Shown here in pieces: positions 1 to 8,602 of a stretch of 27,455 bases of DNA. The stretch lies in NCBI GenBank assembly GCA_943325515.2, contig CALPPS020000027.1, forward strand, positions 1 through 27,455, read 5' to 3'. The notes below the pieces were generated by a model. The model saw only the letters and a list, made by a program, of their open reading frames with translations. It had not been told where the DNA came from and searched no databases. Source of the DNA: Flavobacterium psychrophilum (GTDB lineage Bacteria > Bacteroidota > Bacteroidia > Flavobacteriales > Flavobacteriaceae). The number at the start of each line of letters is the position of its first letter. Position 1 is the first letter of the stretch. Both the position numbers and the translations under genes were made by a program.

Positions 1-458
1 AAATTAAAGAAAAAGTAAGGCAATATCAACTTGACTTGGTTCAATTGCACGGTGAAGAAACTCCTGAATTGTGTCATAAAATCGAAACTAAATTAGTTAA
101 AGTTATAAAAGCATTCTCAGTAGATAATAAATTTAATTTCAATATATTAGAATTATACAAAAACTCATGTTCCTATTTTTTATTTGATACTAAAGGAAAA
201 CAGTATGGCGGCAACGGAGTAACTTTTGATTGGAATATTTTAGAAAACTATTCCTTAGAAAATCCTTATTTTTTGAGTGGTGGAATTGGCATTGAAAATA
301 CTGAGGAATTAAAAGAATTTCTTCAAAAAGAATATGCCGAAAATTGCTATGCTATTGACCTTAATAGCAAATTTGAAACCGAGCCAGGAATGAAAAATCC
401 AAAAAAAATAAATGACTTTATTAATAAATTAAATAACAGCTATGACATCAAAATATAA
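1..458 (+). CDS. trpF: Phosphoribosylanthranilate isomerase, 5' end cut off by the window
   Basis: TrpF isomerises N-(5-phosphoribosyl)anthranilate to CdRP in cytoplasmic tryptophan synthesis. The reading frame is open from base 3 to the window edge, so the N-terminal part (roughly 60 residues of a usual 200-210) is missing. A TTG at 36 is only an internal Leu codon and not a start. The visible part has the TrpF landmarks: the VQLHG strand near the start, LSGGIG (phosphate-binding Gly-rich loop), and the C-terminal [20 protein letters not shown], which matches the family D-x-x-S-x-x-E...PG-x-K motif. Its 3' end overlaps trpB by 17 nt, which suggests translational coupling. The order trpF-trpB-trpA is that of a standard Bacteroidota trp operon. 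The identification is firm and the true start is unknown. Confidence 0.93.
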   Translation, partial: IKEKVRQYQLDLVQLHGEETPELCHKIETKLVKVIKAFSVDNKFNFNILELYKNSCSYFLFDTKGKQYGGNGVTFDWNILENYSLENPYFLSGGIGIENTEELKEFLQKEYAENCYAIDLNSKFETEPGMKNPKKINDFINKLNNSYDIKI

Positions 459-1629
459 CGTAAATGAAAAAGGGTTTTACGGTAACTTTGGTGGTGCATT
501 CATCCCAGAAATGCTCTATCCAAATATAGAAGAACTACGCCAACGATATTTATTAATTACTGCAGAACGTAGCTTTCAGGAGGAATTTCACTTCTTGCTA
601 AAAGAATATGTTGGGCGACCAACGCCGCTTTATTTTGCCAAAAGATTATCCAAGCAATTCAATACAAAAATTTACCTGAAACGGGAGGATTTATGTCATA
701 CTGGAGCGCATAAAATCAATAATACTATTGGGCAAATATTATTAGCTAAAAGACTAGGTAAAACACGTATCATTGCCGAAACTGGCGCAGGGCAGCATGG
801 TGTCGCAACGGCAACTGTTTGCGCTTTAATGGGCTTGCAATGTATTGTTTATATGGGCGAAGTAGATATCGAACGTCAAGCACCAAACGTAGCCCGAATG
901 AAAATGCTTGGTGCCGAAGTTCGTCCTGCGAGTTCAGGATCAAAAACTCTGAAAGACGCTACCAATGAAGCTATTAGAGATTGGATTAGCAATCCTGTTG
1001 ATACATTTTACATTATTGGTTCGGTAGTTGGTCCACATCCTTATCCTGATATGGTAGCACGTTTTCAAAGTGTCATTTCGGAAGAAATAAAAAGCCAACT
1101 TTTAGAAAAAGAAAATCGTGAAAACCCTGATTATGTCATTGCTTGTGTTGGTGGCGGAAGCAATGCTGCAGGTGCTTTTTATCATTTTTTGGATAACGAA
1201 GATGTAAAATTAATTGCTGTCGAAGCGGCTGGAAAGGGAATTGATAGTGGCGAAAGTGCTGCCACTTCCGTTTTAGGTAAAATTGGCGTTATTCATGGAA
1301 GCAAAACACTTTTAATGCAATCGCCAGATGGACAAATCACAGAACCGTACTCTATTTCTGCTGGGCTGGATTATCCTGGTGTTGGACCAATGCATGCTAA
1401 TTTATATGAAACAAAAAGAGCTGAATTTATTGCTATAACAGATGAAGATGCTATGCAGGCCGGAATTGATTTGGCTAAAACCGAAGGTATTATTCCTGCC
1501 ATCGAAACCGCTCATGCTTTTGCAGTTTTTCATTATAAAAAATTCCAACCTGACGATGTAGTTGTTGTCAATTTATCAGGTCGTGGTGACAAGGATTTAA
1601 ACACCTATATTAATTATTTTAAGCTATAA
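442..1629 (+). CDS. trpB: Tryptophan synthase beta chain
   Basis: TrpB is the PLP-dependent beta subunit of the alpha2-beta2 tryptophan synthase. It joins indole, channelled from TrpA, to serine. At 395 residues it has the normal length for TrpB1. HTGAHKINN at about residues 86-94 carries the Schiff-base lysine, Lys91. [11 protein letters not shown] follows, and GGGSNAAG is the PLP phosphate-binding loop. The ATG start gives the expected N-terminal [13 protein letters not shown] sequence. The gene begins inside the end of trpF and is followed by trpA after a 2-nt gap, so all three are one transcript. No regulatory element of the operon is visible because its beginning lies outside the window. 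Confidence 0.98.
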   Translation: MTSKYNVNEKGFYGNFGGAFIPEMLYPNIEELRQRYLLITAERSFQEEFHFLLKEYVGRPTPLYFAKRLSKQFNTKIYLKREDLCHTGAHKINNTIGQILLAKRLGKTRIIAETGAGQHGVATATVCALMGLQCIVYMGEVDIERQAPNVARMKMLGAEVRPASSGSKTLKDATNEAIRDWISNPVDTFYIIGSVVGPHPYPDMVARFQSVISEEIKSQLLEKENRENPDYVIACVGGGSNAAGAFYHFLDNEDVKLIAVEAAGKGIDSGESAATSVLGKIGVIHGSKTLLMQSPDGQITEPYSISAGLDYPGVGPMHANLYETKRAEFIAITDEDAMQAGIDLAKTEGIIPAIETAHAFAVFHYKKFQPDDVVVVNLSGRGDKDLNTYINYFKL

Positions 1630-1631
1630 CA

Positions 1632-2393
1632 ATGAACAGAATTCAAAATAAATTATCTTTAAATAAAAAAATACTATCTATTTATTTTTCAGCGGGTTTT
1701 CCTAACTTAAACGATACTAAAAGTTTAATTGAAAATTTAGAAAAAAATGGCGTAGATATGATTGAAATCGGACTGCCTTTTAGTGATCCATTGGCAGACG
1801 GACCTGTTATTCAAGCAAGCTCAACTACAGCATTACAAAACGGAATGACATCTGAATTTCTATTTGAACAATTGACAAACATTCGGGAAACAATTGAAAT
1901 TCCGTTAGTCATTATGGGGTATTTTAATCCAATATTACAGTTCGGCATTGATAATTTCCTAAAAAAATGTACTGAAACTGGTATTGATGGTTTAATAATC
2001 CCTGATTTACCTCTGGAAATCTATATATCGGAATACAAAGAACTGTTTGAAAGCCATGGTATTGCTATGATTTTCTTAATCACACCTCAAACATCTGACG
2101 AAAGAATTCGATTAATTGACGCTAATTCTAATGCTTTTATTTATCTAGTCAGTACTGCTAGCGTAACAGGTAGTCGGGATAGTTTTGATGAAATTCAAAT
2201 GAACTATTTTGAGAGAATCGCGAACATGAATTTGAAAAACCCACAAATTATTGGGTTCGGAATAAGTAATAAAACAACCTTCCAACAAGCTATAAAATAC
2301 CAAAAAGGCGCTATTATTGGTAGTAGTTTTATCCAATACATTTCAAAAAACGGAATTCATTCCATTAAAAATTTTATTAATAATATACTTTAG
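1632..2393 (+). CDS. trpA: Tryptophan synthase alpha chain
   Basis: TrpA is the TIM-barrel subunit that cleaves indole-3-glycerol phosphate to indole and glyceraldehyde-3-phosphate. It works in complex with TrpB in the cytoplasm. It has 253 residues, close to the family norm. The motif DMIEIGLPFSDPLADGPVIQ carries both catalytic acids, Glu45 and Asp56, equivalent to E49 and D60 of the Salmonella enzyme. GFGISNKT and GAIIGSSF form the phosphate-binding end. It is the last gene of the trp operon; the next gene (TetR) lies 162 nt away behind its own promoter. No strong intrinsic terminator is seen after it. Confidence 0.97.
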   Translation: MNRIQNKLSLNKKILSIYFSAGFPNLNDTKSLIENLEKNGVDMIEIGLPFSDPLADGPVIQASSTTALQNGMTSEFLFEQLTNIRETIEIPLVIMGYFNPILQFGIDNFLKKCTETGIDGLIIPDLPLEIYISEYKELFESHGIAMIFLITPQTSDERIRLIDANSNAFIYLVSTASVTGSRDSFDEIQMNYFERIANMNLKNPQIIGFGISNKTTFQQAIKYQKGAIIGSSFIQYISKNGIHSIKNFINNIL

Positions 2394-2490
2394 ATATATA
2401 TAATTATATTATTGAATTATAATAACTTAAATAATCAATATAGATATTATCTATTGTTGCTTTTGAGGTTAACTTATTGTTAAATTTCAT

Positions 2491-2523
2491 TTAAACAAGT
2501 GTTTAACTTAAACAAATGTTTAA
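2491..2523 (+). promoter_or_regulatory. Two tandem palindromes, probable TetR operators
   Basis: There are two 16-bp inverted repeats, TTAAACAAGTGTTTAA at 2491-2506 and TTAAACAAATGTTTAA at 2508-2523. Each has perfect 7-bp arms (TTAAACA/TGTTTAA) around a 2-bp centre. Their centres are 17 bp apart, and they end 33 nt before the tetR start codon. The second overlaps the first bases of the predicted -7 box. The layout is typical of self-repression by a dimeric TetR protein bound to one or two operators. That the adjacent TetR binds here is inference. Confidence 0.8.
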
Positions 2524-2528
2524 TTTTG
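2499..2528 (+). promoter_or_regulatory. Promoter of the tetR-efflux operon
   Basis: TAATTTTG at 2521-2528 matches the Bacteroidota -7 consensus TAnnTTTG exactly. The -33 region is weaker: GTG at 2499-2501 stands in for TTG with a 19-nt spacer. Both elements lie in or against the palindromes, so a bound repressor would block RNA polymerase. The start of transcription would be near 2535, about 20 nt before the tetR ATG. Confidence 0.65.
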
Positions 2529-2555
2529 AAAATTCATTCATAATGAGTTCAAAAA

Positions 2556-3179
2556 ATGACTGAGTTTAATGAAAAGCAAATTGAAATTCTACAAGTAGCC
2601 GAAAATCTTTTTGCTGAAATCGGTTTTGATGGAACATCGATAAGAGATATTGCCAAAGCGGCCAATATCAACATAGCAATGATTTCCTATTACTTTGGTT
2701 CGAAAGAAAAACTCCTAGAAGCTTTACTCTTGTATAGAATTTCAGGCATGAGTTTAGATCTTGAAACACTTTATCAAGAAAGCATCTCTCCTACTCAAAA
2801 AATTGAAAAACTTATTGCTTATTATATTAGCATTATTAATAATAATCGATGCATGTATCAAATATTGCATTTTGAACTCTCGAGTAAGAAAAGAGAAATC
2901 AATCTTGATGCTTTTACAGAAGTAAAAAATAATAACCTAAAACTTATTGAAAACATTATCAAAGAAGGTCAAGAGCAAGGATTATTTCAGCCAAATATTA
3001 ATGTTGCTTTATTGCCTCCAATTATTATTGGAAGTTTTATTCACATCCACATGAACAAAAAATATTATGAAGAAATTTTAGATTTGAAAAATGACTCTGA
3101 TTTCGATAACTATGTCCTAACCGATTTAACTTCTCACATACAAAAAACCATTAAAGCACTTTTAGTTTATGAAAATTAA
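2556..3179 (+). CDS. TetR/AcrR-family repressor of the efflux operon
   Basis: This 207-residue protein is a typical TetR-family regulator. The N-terminal DNA-binding domain covers about residues 5-55, and the helix-turn-helix TSIRDIAKAANINIAMISYYFGSKEKLL lies at about 27-54, with the family hallmark YYFGSKE. The remaining helices form the variable ligand-binding and dimerisation domain, and the ligand cannot be read from sequence. It is the first gene of its own operon: its 3' end overlaps the TolC-like gene by 11 nt, and two palindromes sit directly upstream. The likely role is autorepression and repression of the pump genes, relieved by a pump substrate. That role is inferred from the gene order. 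Confidence 0.9.
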   Translation: MTEFNEKQIEILQVAENLFAEIGFDGTSIRDIAKAANINIAMISYYFGSKEKLLEALLLYRISGMSLDLETLYQESISPTQKIEKLIAYYISIINNNRCMYQILHFELSSKKREINLDAFTEVKNNNLKLIENIIKEGQEQGLFQPNINVALLPPIIIGSFIHIHMNKKYYEEILDLKNDSDFDNYVLTDLTSHIQKTIKALLVYEN

Positions 3180-4494
3180 TAAAATGGTTCTCCTAGCCTT
3201 TCTTGTATTGTCTATTGCAAAAGTCAATTCTCAAGAAAAAAAATTGCTAACGCTAAAAGAAGCGATTGAAATTGCCGTTAATAACAGCACAGCAGCTTCT
3301 ATTGCAAAAACAAAAGTAGAAACTTCTAAATTGGAATTAGATATTATTAAAAATAATCAATATCCTACTGTTAAAGCTTCTGGACAATATTTGCGTTTAT
3401 CAAGTGCAAATGTTGTATCTAACTTTCAATCTAACAATAGTTCTTCGGGTTCTTCCGCGCCTTTGAAAGTTGACCAATTAGTATTAGGTCAAGTAAATGC
3501 CTCTTTACCTCTTTTTAATGGGTTTAAAATAAAAAATAGCATCAAAGCTTCACAAAATATGTATCAAGCTGAAACCTTCTCTGAAAAGCATTCTAAAGAA
3601 TCAATTGGATTGGAAGTTGTAGAATTGTTTGCTAATCTTTACAAGGCACAACAAATGACAACTTTAATCGAGGACAATTTGAAAACTGCTGAGCAACGTG
3701 TGAAAGATTTTACCGCTATGGAAGAAAATGGTTTGATTGCTCGCAATGATTTACTGAAAACCCAACTGCAACAATCCAACATAGAATTATCATTAGAAAA
3801 CGCAAAGAAAAACACAGCTATCGCTAATTACAAACTTATCACTTTATTAAAATTTCCAGAGAATACTGAAGTTACAATTGATATTGAAGCCGTAAAAAGA
3901 GATATGGCAAGCAATCAAAATATAAATTCTCTTGGAGAAAGAAACGACTTAAAATCTTTGGAATTCAAAAAAACAGCAGCAGAAAGTGGCATTAAAATAG
4001 CAAAAGGAAACTATTACCCATCTTTATCTTTAACTGGTGGTTACATCGCATTTGATTTAAATAATGTTTTGACAGTTACTAATGCCATGAATTTTGGCGT
4101 TGGCTTTTCTTATGATCTATCTAGCATTTTTAAAAACAGCAAACAAGTAAAATTAGCCGAAAATAAAGCCAAAGAAACTGCATTAGCGCTTGATTATAGA
4201 AATGAACAAGTAAAAGAAGAAGTTTTCCAAGCTAATGAAAATTATAAATTATCATTGAAACAAAGTTTAGTTTATGACAAAGCACTTTTTCAAGCAACAG
4301 AAAATTATAGAATTGTAAAAGACAAATATGACAATAGTCTTTCTACAACCAATGATCTACTCGAAGCCGATTATGAGCAATTACAAGCTAAAATCAATCA
4401 AGCGTTATCAAAAGCTGATGTCGCCCAAAAATATTACGAATTACAATTTGCTTCAGGAAAATTAATTAACTCATTAAACATTTCACAAAACTAA
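3169..4494 (+). CDS. TolC-family outer-membrane efflux protein
   Basis: This 441-residue protein is a TolC-like outer-membrane factor, the exit duct of a tripartite pump. It has an N-terminal signal peptide (MKINKMVLLAFLVLSIAKVNSQ, cleavage probably around residue 22). Two OEP repeats of long amphipathic helices follow; the first begins LTLKEAIEIAVNNS, and the second contains the recurring R-NDLKSLE and YYPSLSLTGGY patterns. The start codon lies within the end of tetR (11-nt overlap). A second Met at residue 6 is possible but would shorten the basic n-region. The adaptor gene follows after 10 nt. The family is clear and the substrate is unknown. Confidence 0.92.
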   Translation: MKINKMVLLAFLVLSIAKVNSQEKKLLTLKEAIEIAVNNSTAASIAKTKVETSKLELDIIKNNQYPTVKASGQYLRLSSANVVSNFQSNNSSSGSSAPLKVDQLVLGQVNASLPLFNGFKIKNSIKASQNMYQAETFSEKHSKESIGLEVVELFANLYKAQQMTTLIEDNLKTAEQRVKDFTAMEENGLIARNDLLKTQLQQSNIELSLENAKKNTAIANYKLITLLKFPENTEVTIDIEAVKRDMASNQNINSLGERNDLKSLEFKKTAAESGIKIAKGNYYPSLSLTGGYIAFDLNNVLTVTNAMNFGVGFSYDLSSIFKNSKQVKLAENKAKETALALDYRNEQVKEEVFQANENYKLSLKQSLVYDKALFQATENYRIVKDKYDNSLSTTNDLLEADYEQLQAKINQALSKADVAQKYYELQFASGKLINSLNISQN

Positions 4495-4504
4495 AAATAA
4501 GATT

Positions 4505-5584
4505 ATGGCAGCTACAAATACAAACAGAAAGTTCACAATAATATTCATTGTCATGTTAGTTTTAGGACTAGTATATGGCGGGTACAAATACATCCATTCC
4601 TTATCACACGAAACAACTGATGATGCCCAAGTAGCCAAAAAAATGAATCCTATTATTCCAAGAGTTGGAGGTTACATTACCAAAGTTTATGTAAAAGATA
4701 ATGCTATGGTAAAAAAGGGCGATACTCTTTTTGCTATTGACAATAGCGATTATATCATAAAACTTGAAGAAGCAAAGGCTACACTTACAGCATCAGAAAA
4801 CAGCTATGAAGTTGCCAAAGCCGATATTGGAACATCACAAGCTGGAGTTTCAGTTTCTGATGCCAATGTTCAATCAGCAAATGGGAGTATCGAAACCGCT
4901 AAAATAAGATTGAGAAGAGCTTCAAATGACTTTGAACGTTATAACAATTTATACAAAAACCATTCAATTACTAAGCAACAATTTGAACAAGCCGAAGCGG
5001 CAAAACAAGAAGCTCAAAGTCAATTAAATATTCTACAAGAACAACAAAAAGCTTCTTCTTTTCAAAAAAATGTGGCTTCAGCAAGAACAAATGTGAGTAA
5101 CAAACAAGTATTAGTTGCTGCTGCTAATGTAAAACGAGCACAAGCCATGTTGGATGCAGCCAATTTAAATTTGGGATATACTGTAGTAACTGCTTCAATT
5201 GACGGACAAGTTTCTACTGTTGACTTGCAACCAGGGCAATTGGTGCAACCAGGACAATCCTTATTTTACATTATCAATAATCAAGAAACATGGGTAATAG
5301 CTAATTTCAAAGAGACTCAATTAAACAAAATGCGTGCTGGTCAAAAAGTAATACTAAAAATAGATGCATTTCCAGGAACAGAATTTGAGGGCGAAATCAC
5401 TTCTTTTTCTCCAGCAACTGGTTCTAAGTTTTCTCTTTTGCCACCAGATAATGCTAGCGGGAACTTTGTAAAAACAGTTCAAAGACTCCCCGTTCGTATC
5501 AATTTCACCAATAATAATGACAAAGAAAAATTACAATTATTACGTTCAGGAATGAATGCTGATGTGGATGTTGTCTTGAAGTAA
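4505..5584 (+). CDS. HlyD/EmrA-type membrane fusion protein
   Basis: This 359-residue periplasmic adaptor links the MFS transporter to the TolC-like duct. A single N-terminal membrane anchor lies at about residues 9-29. The first half-motif of the biotinyl-lipoyl domain follows (TTDDAQVAKKMNPIIPRVGGYI, then VYVKDNAMVKKGDTLFAID). A long alpha-helical hairpin rich in Ala, Gln and Lys spans about 85-225. The second half-motif is ASIDGQVSTVDLQPGQLVQPGQSLFYI, and a beta-barrel region ends the protein. The TTDDAQV start is characteristic of EmrA and its relatives. Gaps of 10 nt and 21 nt to its neighbours support co-transcription. Confidence 0.93.
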   Translation: MAATNTNRKFTIIFIVMLVLGLVYGGYKYIHSLSHETTDDAQVAKKMNPIIPRVGGYITKVYVKDNAMVKKGDTLFAIDNSDYIIKLEEAKATLTASENSYEVAKADIGTSQAGVSVSDANVQSANGSIETAKIRLRRASNDFERYNNLYKNHSITKQQFEQAEAAKQEAQSQLNILQEQQKASSFQKNVASARTNVSNKQVLVAAANVKRAQAMLDAANLNLGYTVVTASIDGQVSTVDLQPGQLVQPGQSLFYIINNQETWVIANFKETQLNKMRAGQKVILKIDAFPGTEFEGEITSFSPATGSKFSLLPPDNASGNFVKTVQRLPVRINFTNNNDKEKLQLLRSGMNADVDVVLK

Positions 5585-5605
5585 AAACAAAGAGAAACCA
5601 ATTAA

Positions 5606-7195
5606 ATGGCAGCAAAAGCAGTAGTTCAAGATGATTTAGTTGAATATGGTTTTCGAAGAACAATCATTACCATTACAGCAGTACTTTGTGCTTTGCTCGA
5701 GATTGTTGACACTACAATAGTAAACGTAGCGTTAAACAATATGCGAGGAAGTCTTGGCGCAACATTGAATGATGTGGCTTGGGTAATAACTGCATATGCT
5801 ATTGCTAATGTTATTGTCATACCCATGACAAGCTGGTTGTCTCAACAATTTGGCCGAAGAAACTATTTTGCCGCTTCTATCATAATTTTTACGGTTGCTT
5901 CTTTTATGTGTGGCAATGCATCAACCATTTGGGAATTAGTGGCTTTTAGATTTATTCAAGGACTTGGTGGTGGAGCACTTTTAGTAACTGCTCAAACAAT
6001 AATAACTGAAAGCTACCCTTTGGAAAAACGTGGAATGGCGCAAGCTATTTATGGCATGGGAGTTATAGTTGGTCCAACTCTTGGTCCGCCTTTGGGAGGC
6101 TATATAGTAGATCATTTTTCTTGGCCTTATATTTTCTATATTAACATCCCCATTGGAATTATTGCTACACTATTAACCCTTTCATTTGTTAGAAGTCCAA
6201 AATATGGCGAAAAGCTAAAAGCTAATCAAGTTGATTGGTTAGGAATAGTGCTTTTATCGGCTTTTATAGGTTCTTTACAATACATTTTAGAACATGGTCA
6301 ACAAGATGATTGGTTTAACGACGATTGGATTGTTAGACTGACTGTTATTAGTTTAGTCGGATTGTATTTCTTCATTTGGCGACAGCTAACTTATAAATAT
6401 CCAATTGTTAATCTAAAAGTTCTAAAAGATCAAAATTTACGTGTCGGTGTTATCATGAGTTTCATCATGGGATTTGGATTGTATGGCACTACTTTTATTA
6501 TTCCAATATATACTCAATCCATATTGGGTTGGACAGCAACAGATGCAGGTTTACTTTTAATCCCAAGTTCATTAACCGTAGCATTTATGATGCCGATAAT
6601 TGGAAAATTAATACAACGAGGCATGCCTCAAACCTATATGGTTGCTGTTGGATTTTTAGCTTTTTTTATTTTTACTTATTGGATGCATAATATGATGACG
6701 CCAGATACGGGAGAAGAACATCTTTTTTGGCCATTAATTGTCAGAGGTATAGGTTTAGGGTTACTTTTTGTTCCTATAACTACATTATCGCTTTCGTCCT
6801 TAAAAGGGAAAAGTATTGGCGAAGGCGCTGCTTTTACTGGAATGATGCGACAACTTGGAGGTTCATTTGGCATTGCTATTATTACTACATTCATAGCTCG
6901 TTTTGGACAAGAACATCGCGTCAATTTGATTGCAGATTTAGACCTAACAAGAGTTATTGTGCAAAATAGATTACTTGCACTTCAAAGAGGTTTTATATCA
7001 AAAGGCTTTAGTCCAGATATGGCTTTGCAAAAAGCTTATAAAGTTTTGGATTATGGAGTAACTAAACAAAGTTCGGTACTTTCTTATATGGATGTTTTTC
7101 TATATTTAGGCATTCTTTTTCTTGTTTGCATTCCGTTTATTCTTTTAGTTAAAAAAGGTAAAAATAAAATGGACATGGGCGAAGCCATGCATTAA
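5606..7195 (+). CDS. DHA2-family (EmrB-like) multidrug MFS transporter
   Basis: This 529-residue inner-membrane protein has the length and hydrophobic pattern of the 14-helix DHA2 drug:proton antiporters. Motifs seen are D-x-x-T-V-N-V-A-L-like EIVDTTIVNVALNNM in helix 1, motif A WLSQQFGRR in the loop after helix 2, and motif C-type GPTLGPPLGGYIVDHFSWPYIFYINIPIG in helix 5, which marks antiporters. It would export lipophilic compounds through the adjacent adaptor and TolC-like protein. It is the last gene of the tetR operon. Substrate range cannot be predicted. Only a weak hairpin follows it. Confidence 0.93.
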   Translation: MAAKAVVQDDLVEYGFRRTIITITAVLCALLEIVDTTIVNVALNNMRGSLGATLNDVAWVITAYAIANVIVIPMTSWLSQQFGRRNYFAASIIIFTVASFMCGNASTIWELVAFRFIQGLGGGALLVTAQTIITESYPLEKRGMAQAIYGMGVIVGPTLGPPLGGYIVDHFSWPYIFYINIPIGIIATLLTLSFVRSPKYGEKLKANQVDWLGIVLLSAFIGSLQYILEHGQQDDWFNDDWIVRLTVISLVGLYFFIWRQLTYKYPIVNLKVLKDQNLRVGVIMSFIMGFGLYGTTFIIPIYTQSILGWTATDAGLLLIPSSLTVAFMMPIIGKLIQRGMPQTYMVAVGFLAFFIFTYWMHNMMTPDTGEEHLFWPLIVRGIGLGLLFVPITTLSLSSLKGKSIGEGAAFTGMMRQLGGSFGIAIITTFIARFGQEHRVNLIADLDLTRVIVQNRLLALQRGFISKGFSPDMALQKAYKVLDYGVTKQSSVLSYMDVFLYLGILFLVCIPFILLVKKGKNKMDMGEAMH

Positions 7196-7222
7196 TACAT
7201 TAATATACAAGTTATTAACAAT

Positions 7223-7256
7223 TTGCTCGTTTTCTGAGAGCAATTTCCTAAATTTG
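7223..7256 (+). promoter_or_regulatory. Promoter of the 115-residue gene
   Basis: TTG at 7223-7225 (within TTTG), a 23-nt spacer and TAAATTTG at 7249-7256 fit the Bacteroidota promoter consensus, with an exact -7 box. Transcription would start about 30 nt before the ATG at 7296. This suggests the small gene is expressed apart from the efflux operon. Confidence 0.55.
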
Positions 7257-7295
7257 ATTTATTCTATTAAATTAATAAATTTAAATCAGATTGTC

Positions 7296-7643
7296 ATGGG
7301 ACTATTCAATACTCACGAGAAAAAAGTAATTGCTGAACTTTGCAAGAAAAGTGAAGATATTAGCAATGACATCAGTAAAGAAATTCATGAACTTCTTGAT
7401 GATTTAAAAACTGATTACGAAGAGAACAAAGTTGTTTTAAAAGAATTTAATGACTTTGTGAGTGAATTAGAAACTAAACTTTCACCTCAAGATGTAGAGA
7501 AATTACAAACCTTTTCATCTCGTTTATACAAAGTAAAACGTTGTGCCAAGAAAGGCGTAGAAGCCATGCGAGAATTGGCGCGAGATCAAAAGAAAGCGAC
7601 TAAAGAAACTGTTAGAGAATATCAGGAATATTTGAACGTTTAA
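7296..7643 (+). CDS. Small charged helical protein of unknown function
   Basis: I do not recognise this 115-residue protein. The start chosen is ATG 7296 (MGLFNTHEKKV). A longer frame from TTG 7254 is rejected because that TTG lies within the predicted -7 promoter box. The protein is rich in Lys and Glu, with no signal peptide or membrane segment, and reads as two or three long helices (about residues 7-60 and 66-110) joined at KLSPQD. That points to a soluble coiled-coil or helical-bundle protein. It has two Cys residues. It ends directly against the stop codon of yaaA on the other strand, with no base between the two stop codons. No function is proposed. Confidence 0.75.
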   Translation: MGLFNTHEKKVIAELCKKSEDISNDISKEIHELLDDLKTDYEENKVVLKEFNDFVSELETKLSPQDVEKLQTFSSRLYKVKRCAKKGVEAMRELARDQKKATKETVREYQEYLNV

Positions 7644-8402
7644 TTATCTTGTAAAAACCAATGTATTTCCTTTGCTCAAATTAGTATCAAAAGCATAACC
7701 TTCATAGTTAAATCCTTTTAGGTCGTCGATAGTTTCTGCATTGGTATCTAAGATGTATCGCACCATTAACCCTCTAGCCTTTTTGGCAAAAAAACTAATC
7801 ATTTTTAGTTTACCGTCTTTATAATCTCTAAATTCAGGAGTAATAACTGGAACTTTCAACAACTTTACATCTATTGCGCTGAAATATTCATTACTTGCCA
7901 AGTTGATAAATAGCTCCTCTTTTTGTAATTCTTCATTTAAATTTTCTGTAATTGTTTTTTTCCAAAACTCATACAAGTTTTTAGTTTTGCCAATAACTAT
8001 AGAAGTTCCCATTTCTAATCGATAAGCTTGCATTAAATCCAATGGTTTAAGCAAACCATACAATCCTGAAAGAATTCTGAGTTTATCCTGCAAAACGGAT
8101 AATTTGTCTGATGGTAAACTATAAACATCCAATCCTGTATACACATCGCCATCGAAAGCATAAATAGCTTGTCTGGCATTATCTTTAGTAAATGGAGTTT
8201 GCCATTCTTGATTACGTTGCCAGTTAAGTTCTGCTAATTTTTCGGATATATCCATTAACACAGAAAGTTGTTTAGGCTTTTTCTTTTTTAAAGTATTTTG
8301 AATAGTGGTAGCTTGTTTTAAAAACTGTGGTTCGGTGAAACTCAAAGTTGGCACTTCTTTTTCAAAATTCAATGATTTAGCTGGTGATATAACAATTTTC
8401 AT
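7644..8402 (-). CDS. yaaA: YaaA-family peroxide stress protein (DUF328)
   Basis: This 252-residue cytoplasmic protein matches the YaaA family along its whole length. It begins MKIVISPAKSLNFE. The middle has LDVYSLPSDKLSVLQ, then LRILSGLYGLLKPLDLMQAYRLEMGT. It then has INLASNEYFSAI and ISFFAKKARGLMVRYI, and ends FNYEGYAFD. In Escherichia coli YaaA lowers intracellular free iron during hydrogen peroxide stress and has been shown to bind DNA. The role here is taken from that family. The gene stands alone on the - strand, converging with the small charged protein. An OxyR-like operator could not be recognised by eye. Confidence 0.93.
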   Translation of the reverse strand: MKIVISPAKSLNFEKEVPTLSFTEPQFLKQATTIQNTLKKKKPKQLSVLMDISEKLAELNWQRNQEWQTPFTKDNARQAIYAFDGDVYTGLDVYSLPSDKLSVLQDKLRILSGLYGLLKPLDLMQAYRLEMGTSIVIGKTKNLYEFWKKTITENLNEELQKEELFINLASNEYFSAIDVKLLKVPVITPEFRDYKDGKLKMISFFAKKARGLMVRYILDTNAETIDDLKGFNYEGYAFDTNLSKGNTLVFTR

Positions 8403-8422
8403 CTTGATAAATATTAGAAGTC

Positions 8423-8430
8423 CAAAAATA
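8423..8430 (-). promoter_or_regulatory. Predicted -7 box of yaaA
   Basis: On the - strand TATTTTTG matches TAnnTTTG exactly and lies 21 nt upstream of the yaaA ATG. No TTG is found at the expected -33 distance, so the call rests on one element only. Confidence 0.4.
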
Positions 8431-8548
8431 CAAAAACACTTAAGAATTACTTAATAATATTAACTTATTGGATTAAATTAAAACTATTGGGATTAATTAT
8501 ATTAAAATATTTAGAGTTTAAATATTAATTATAAAAAATATAAAACTA

Positions 8549-8578
8549 AAAAGGGTTATCAAAATTGACAACCCTTTT
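8549..8578 (-). terminator. Intrinsic terminator of secDF
   Basis: Read on the - strand, a 9-bp stem AAAAGGGTT/AACCCTTTT is extended inward by a few more pairs after one mismatch. It is followed by a T-rich tail (TTTTTAGTTTT). It lies about 25 nt beyond the secDF stop codon. Confidence 0.88.
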
Positions 8579-8602
8579 ATTTATGTTTATATACTACTTA
8601 AA

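Noticed and set aside
2145..2336. 63-codon - strand frame inside trpA
   Set aside because: Shadow of trpA without any recognisable sequence.
6676..6969. Two overlapping frames within the MFS transporter gene
   Set aside because: Both are out of frame with a clear membrane protein and have no coding character.
7223..7243. Hairpin TTGCTC/GAGCAA after the MFS gene as operon terminator
   Set aside because: The stem is only 6 bp with a 9-nt loop and no T-run follows. The TTG fits better as the -33 element of the next promoter.
7254..7295. TTG start giving the small protein 14 more residues
   Set aside because: The TTG is part of the predicted -7 box TAAATTTG, so it should not be in the transcript. 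ATG 7296 is a normal start.
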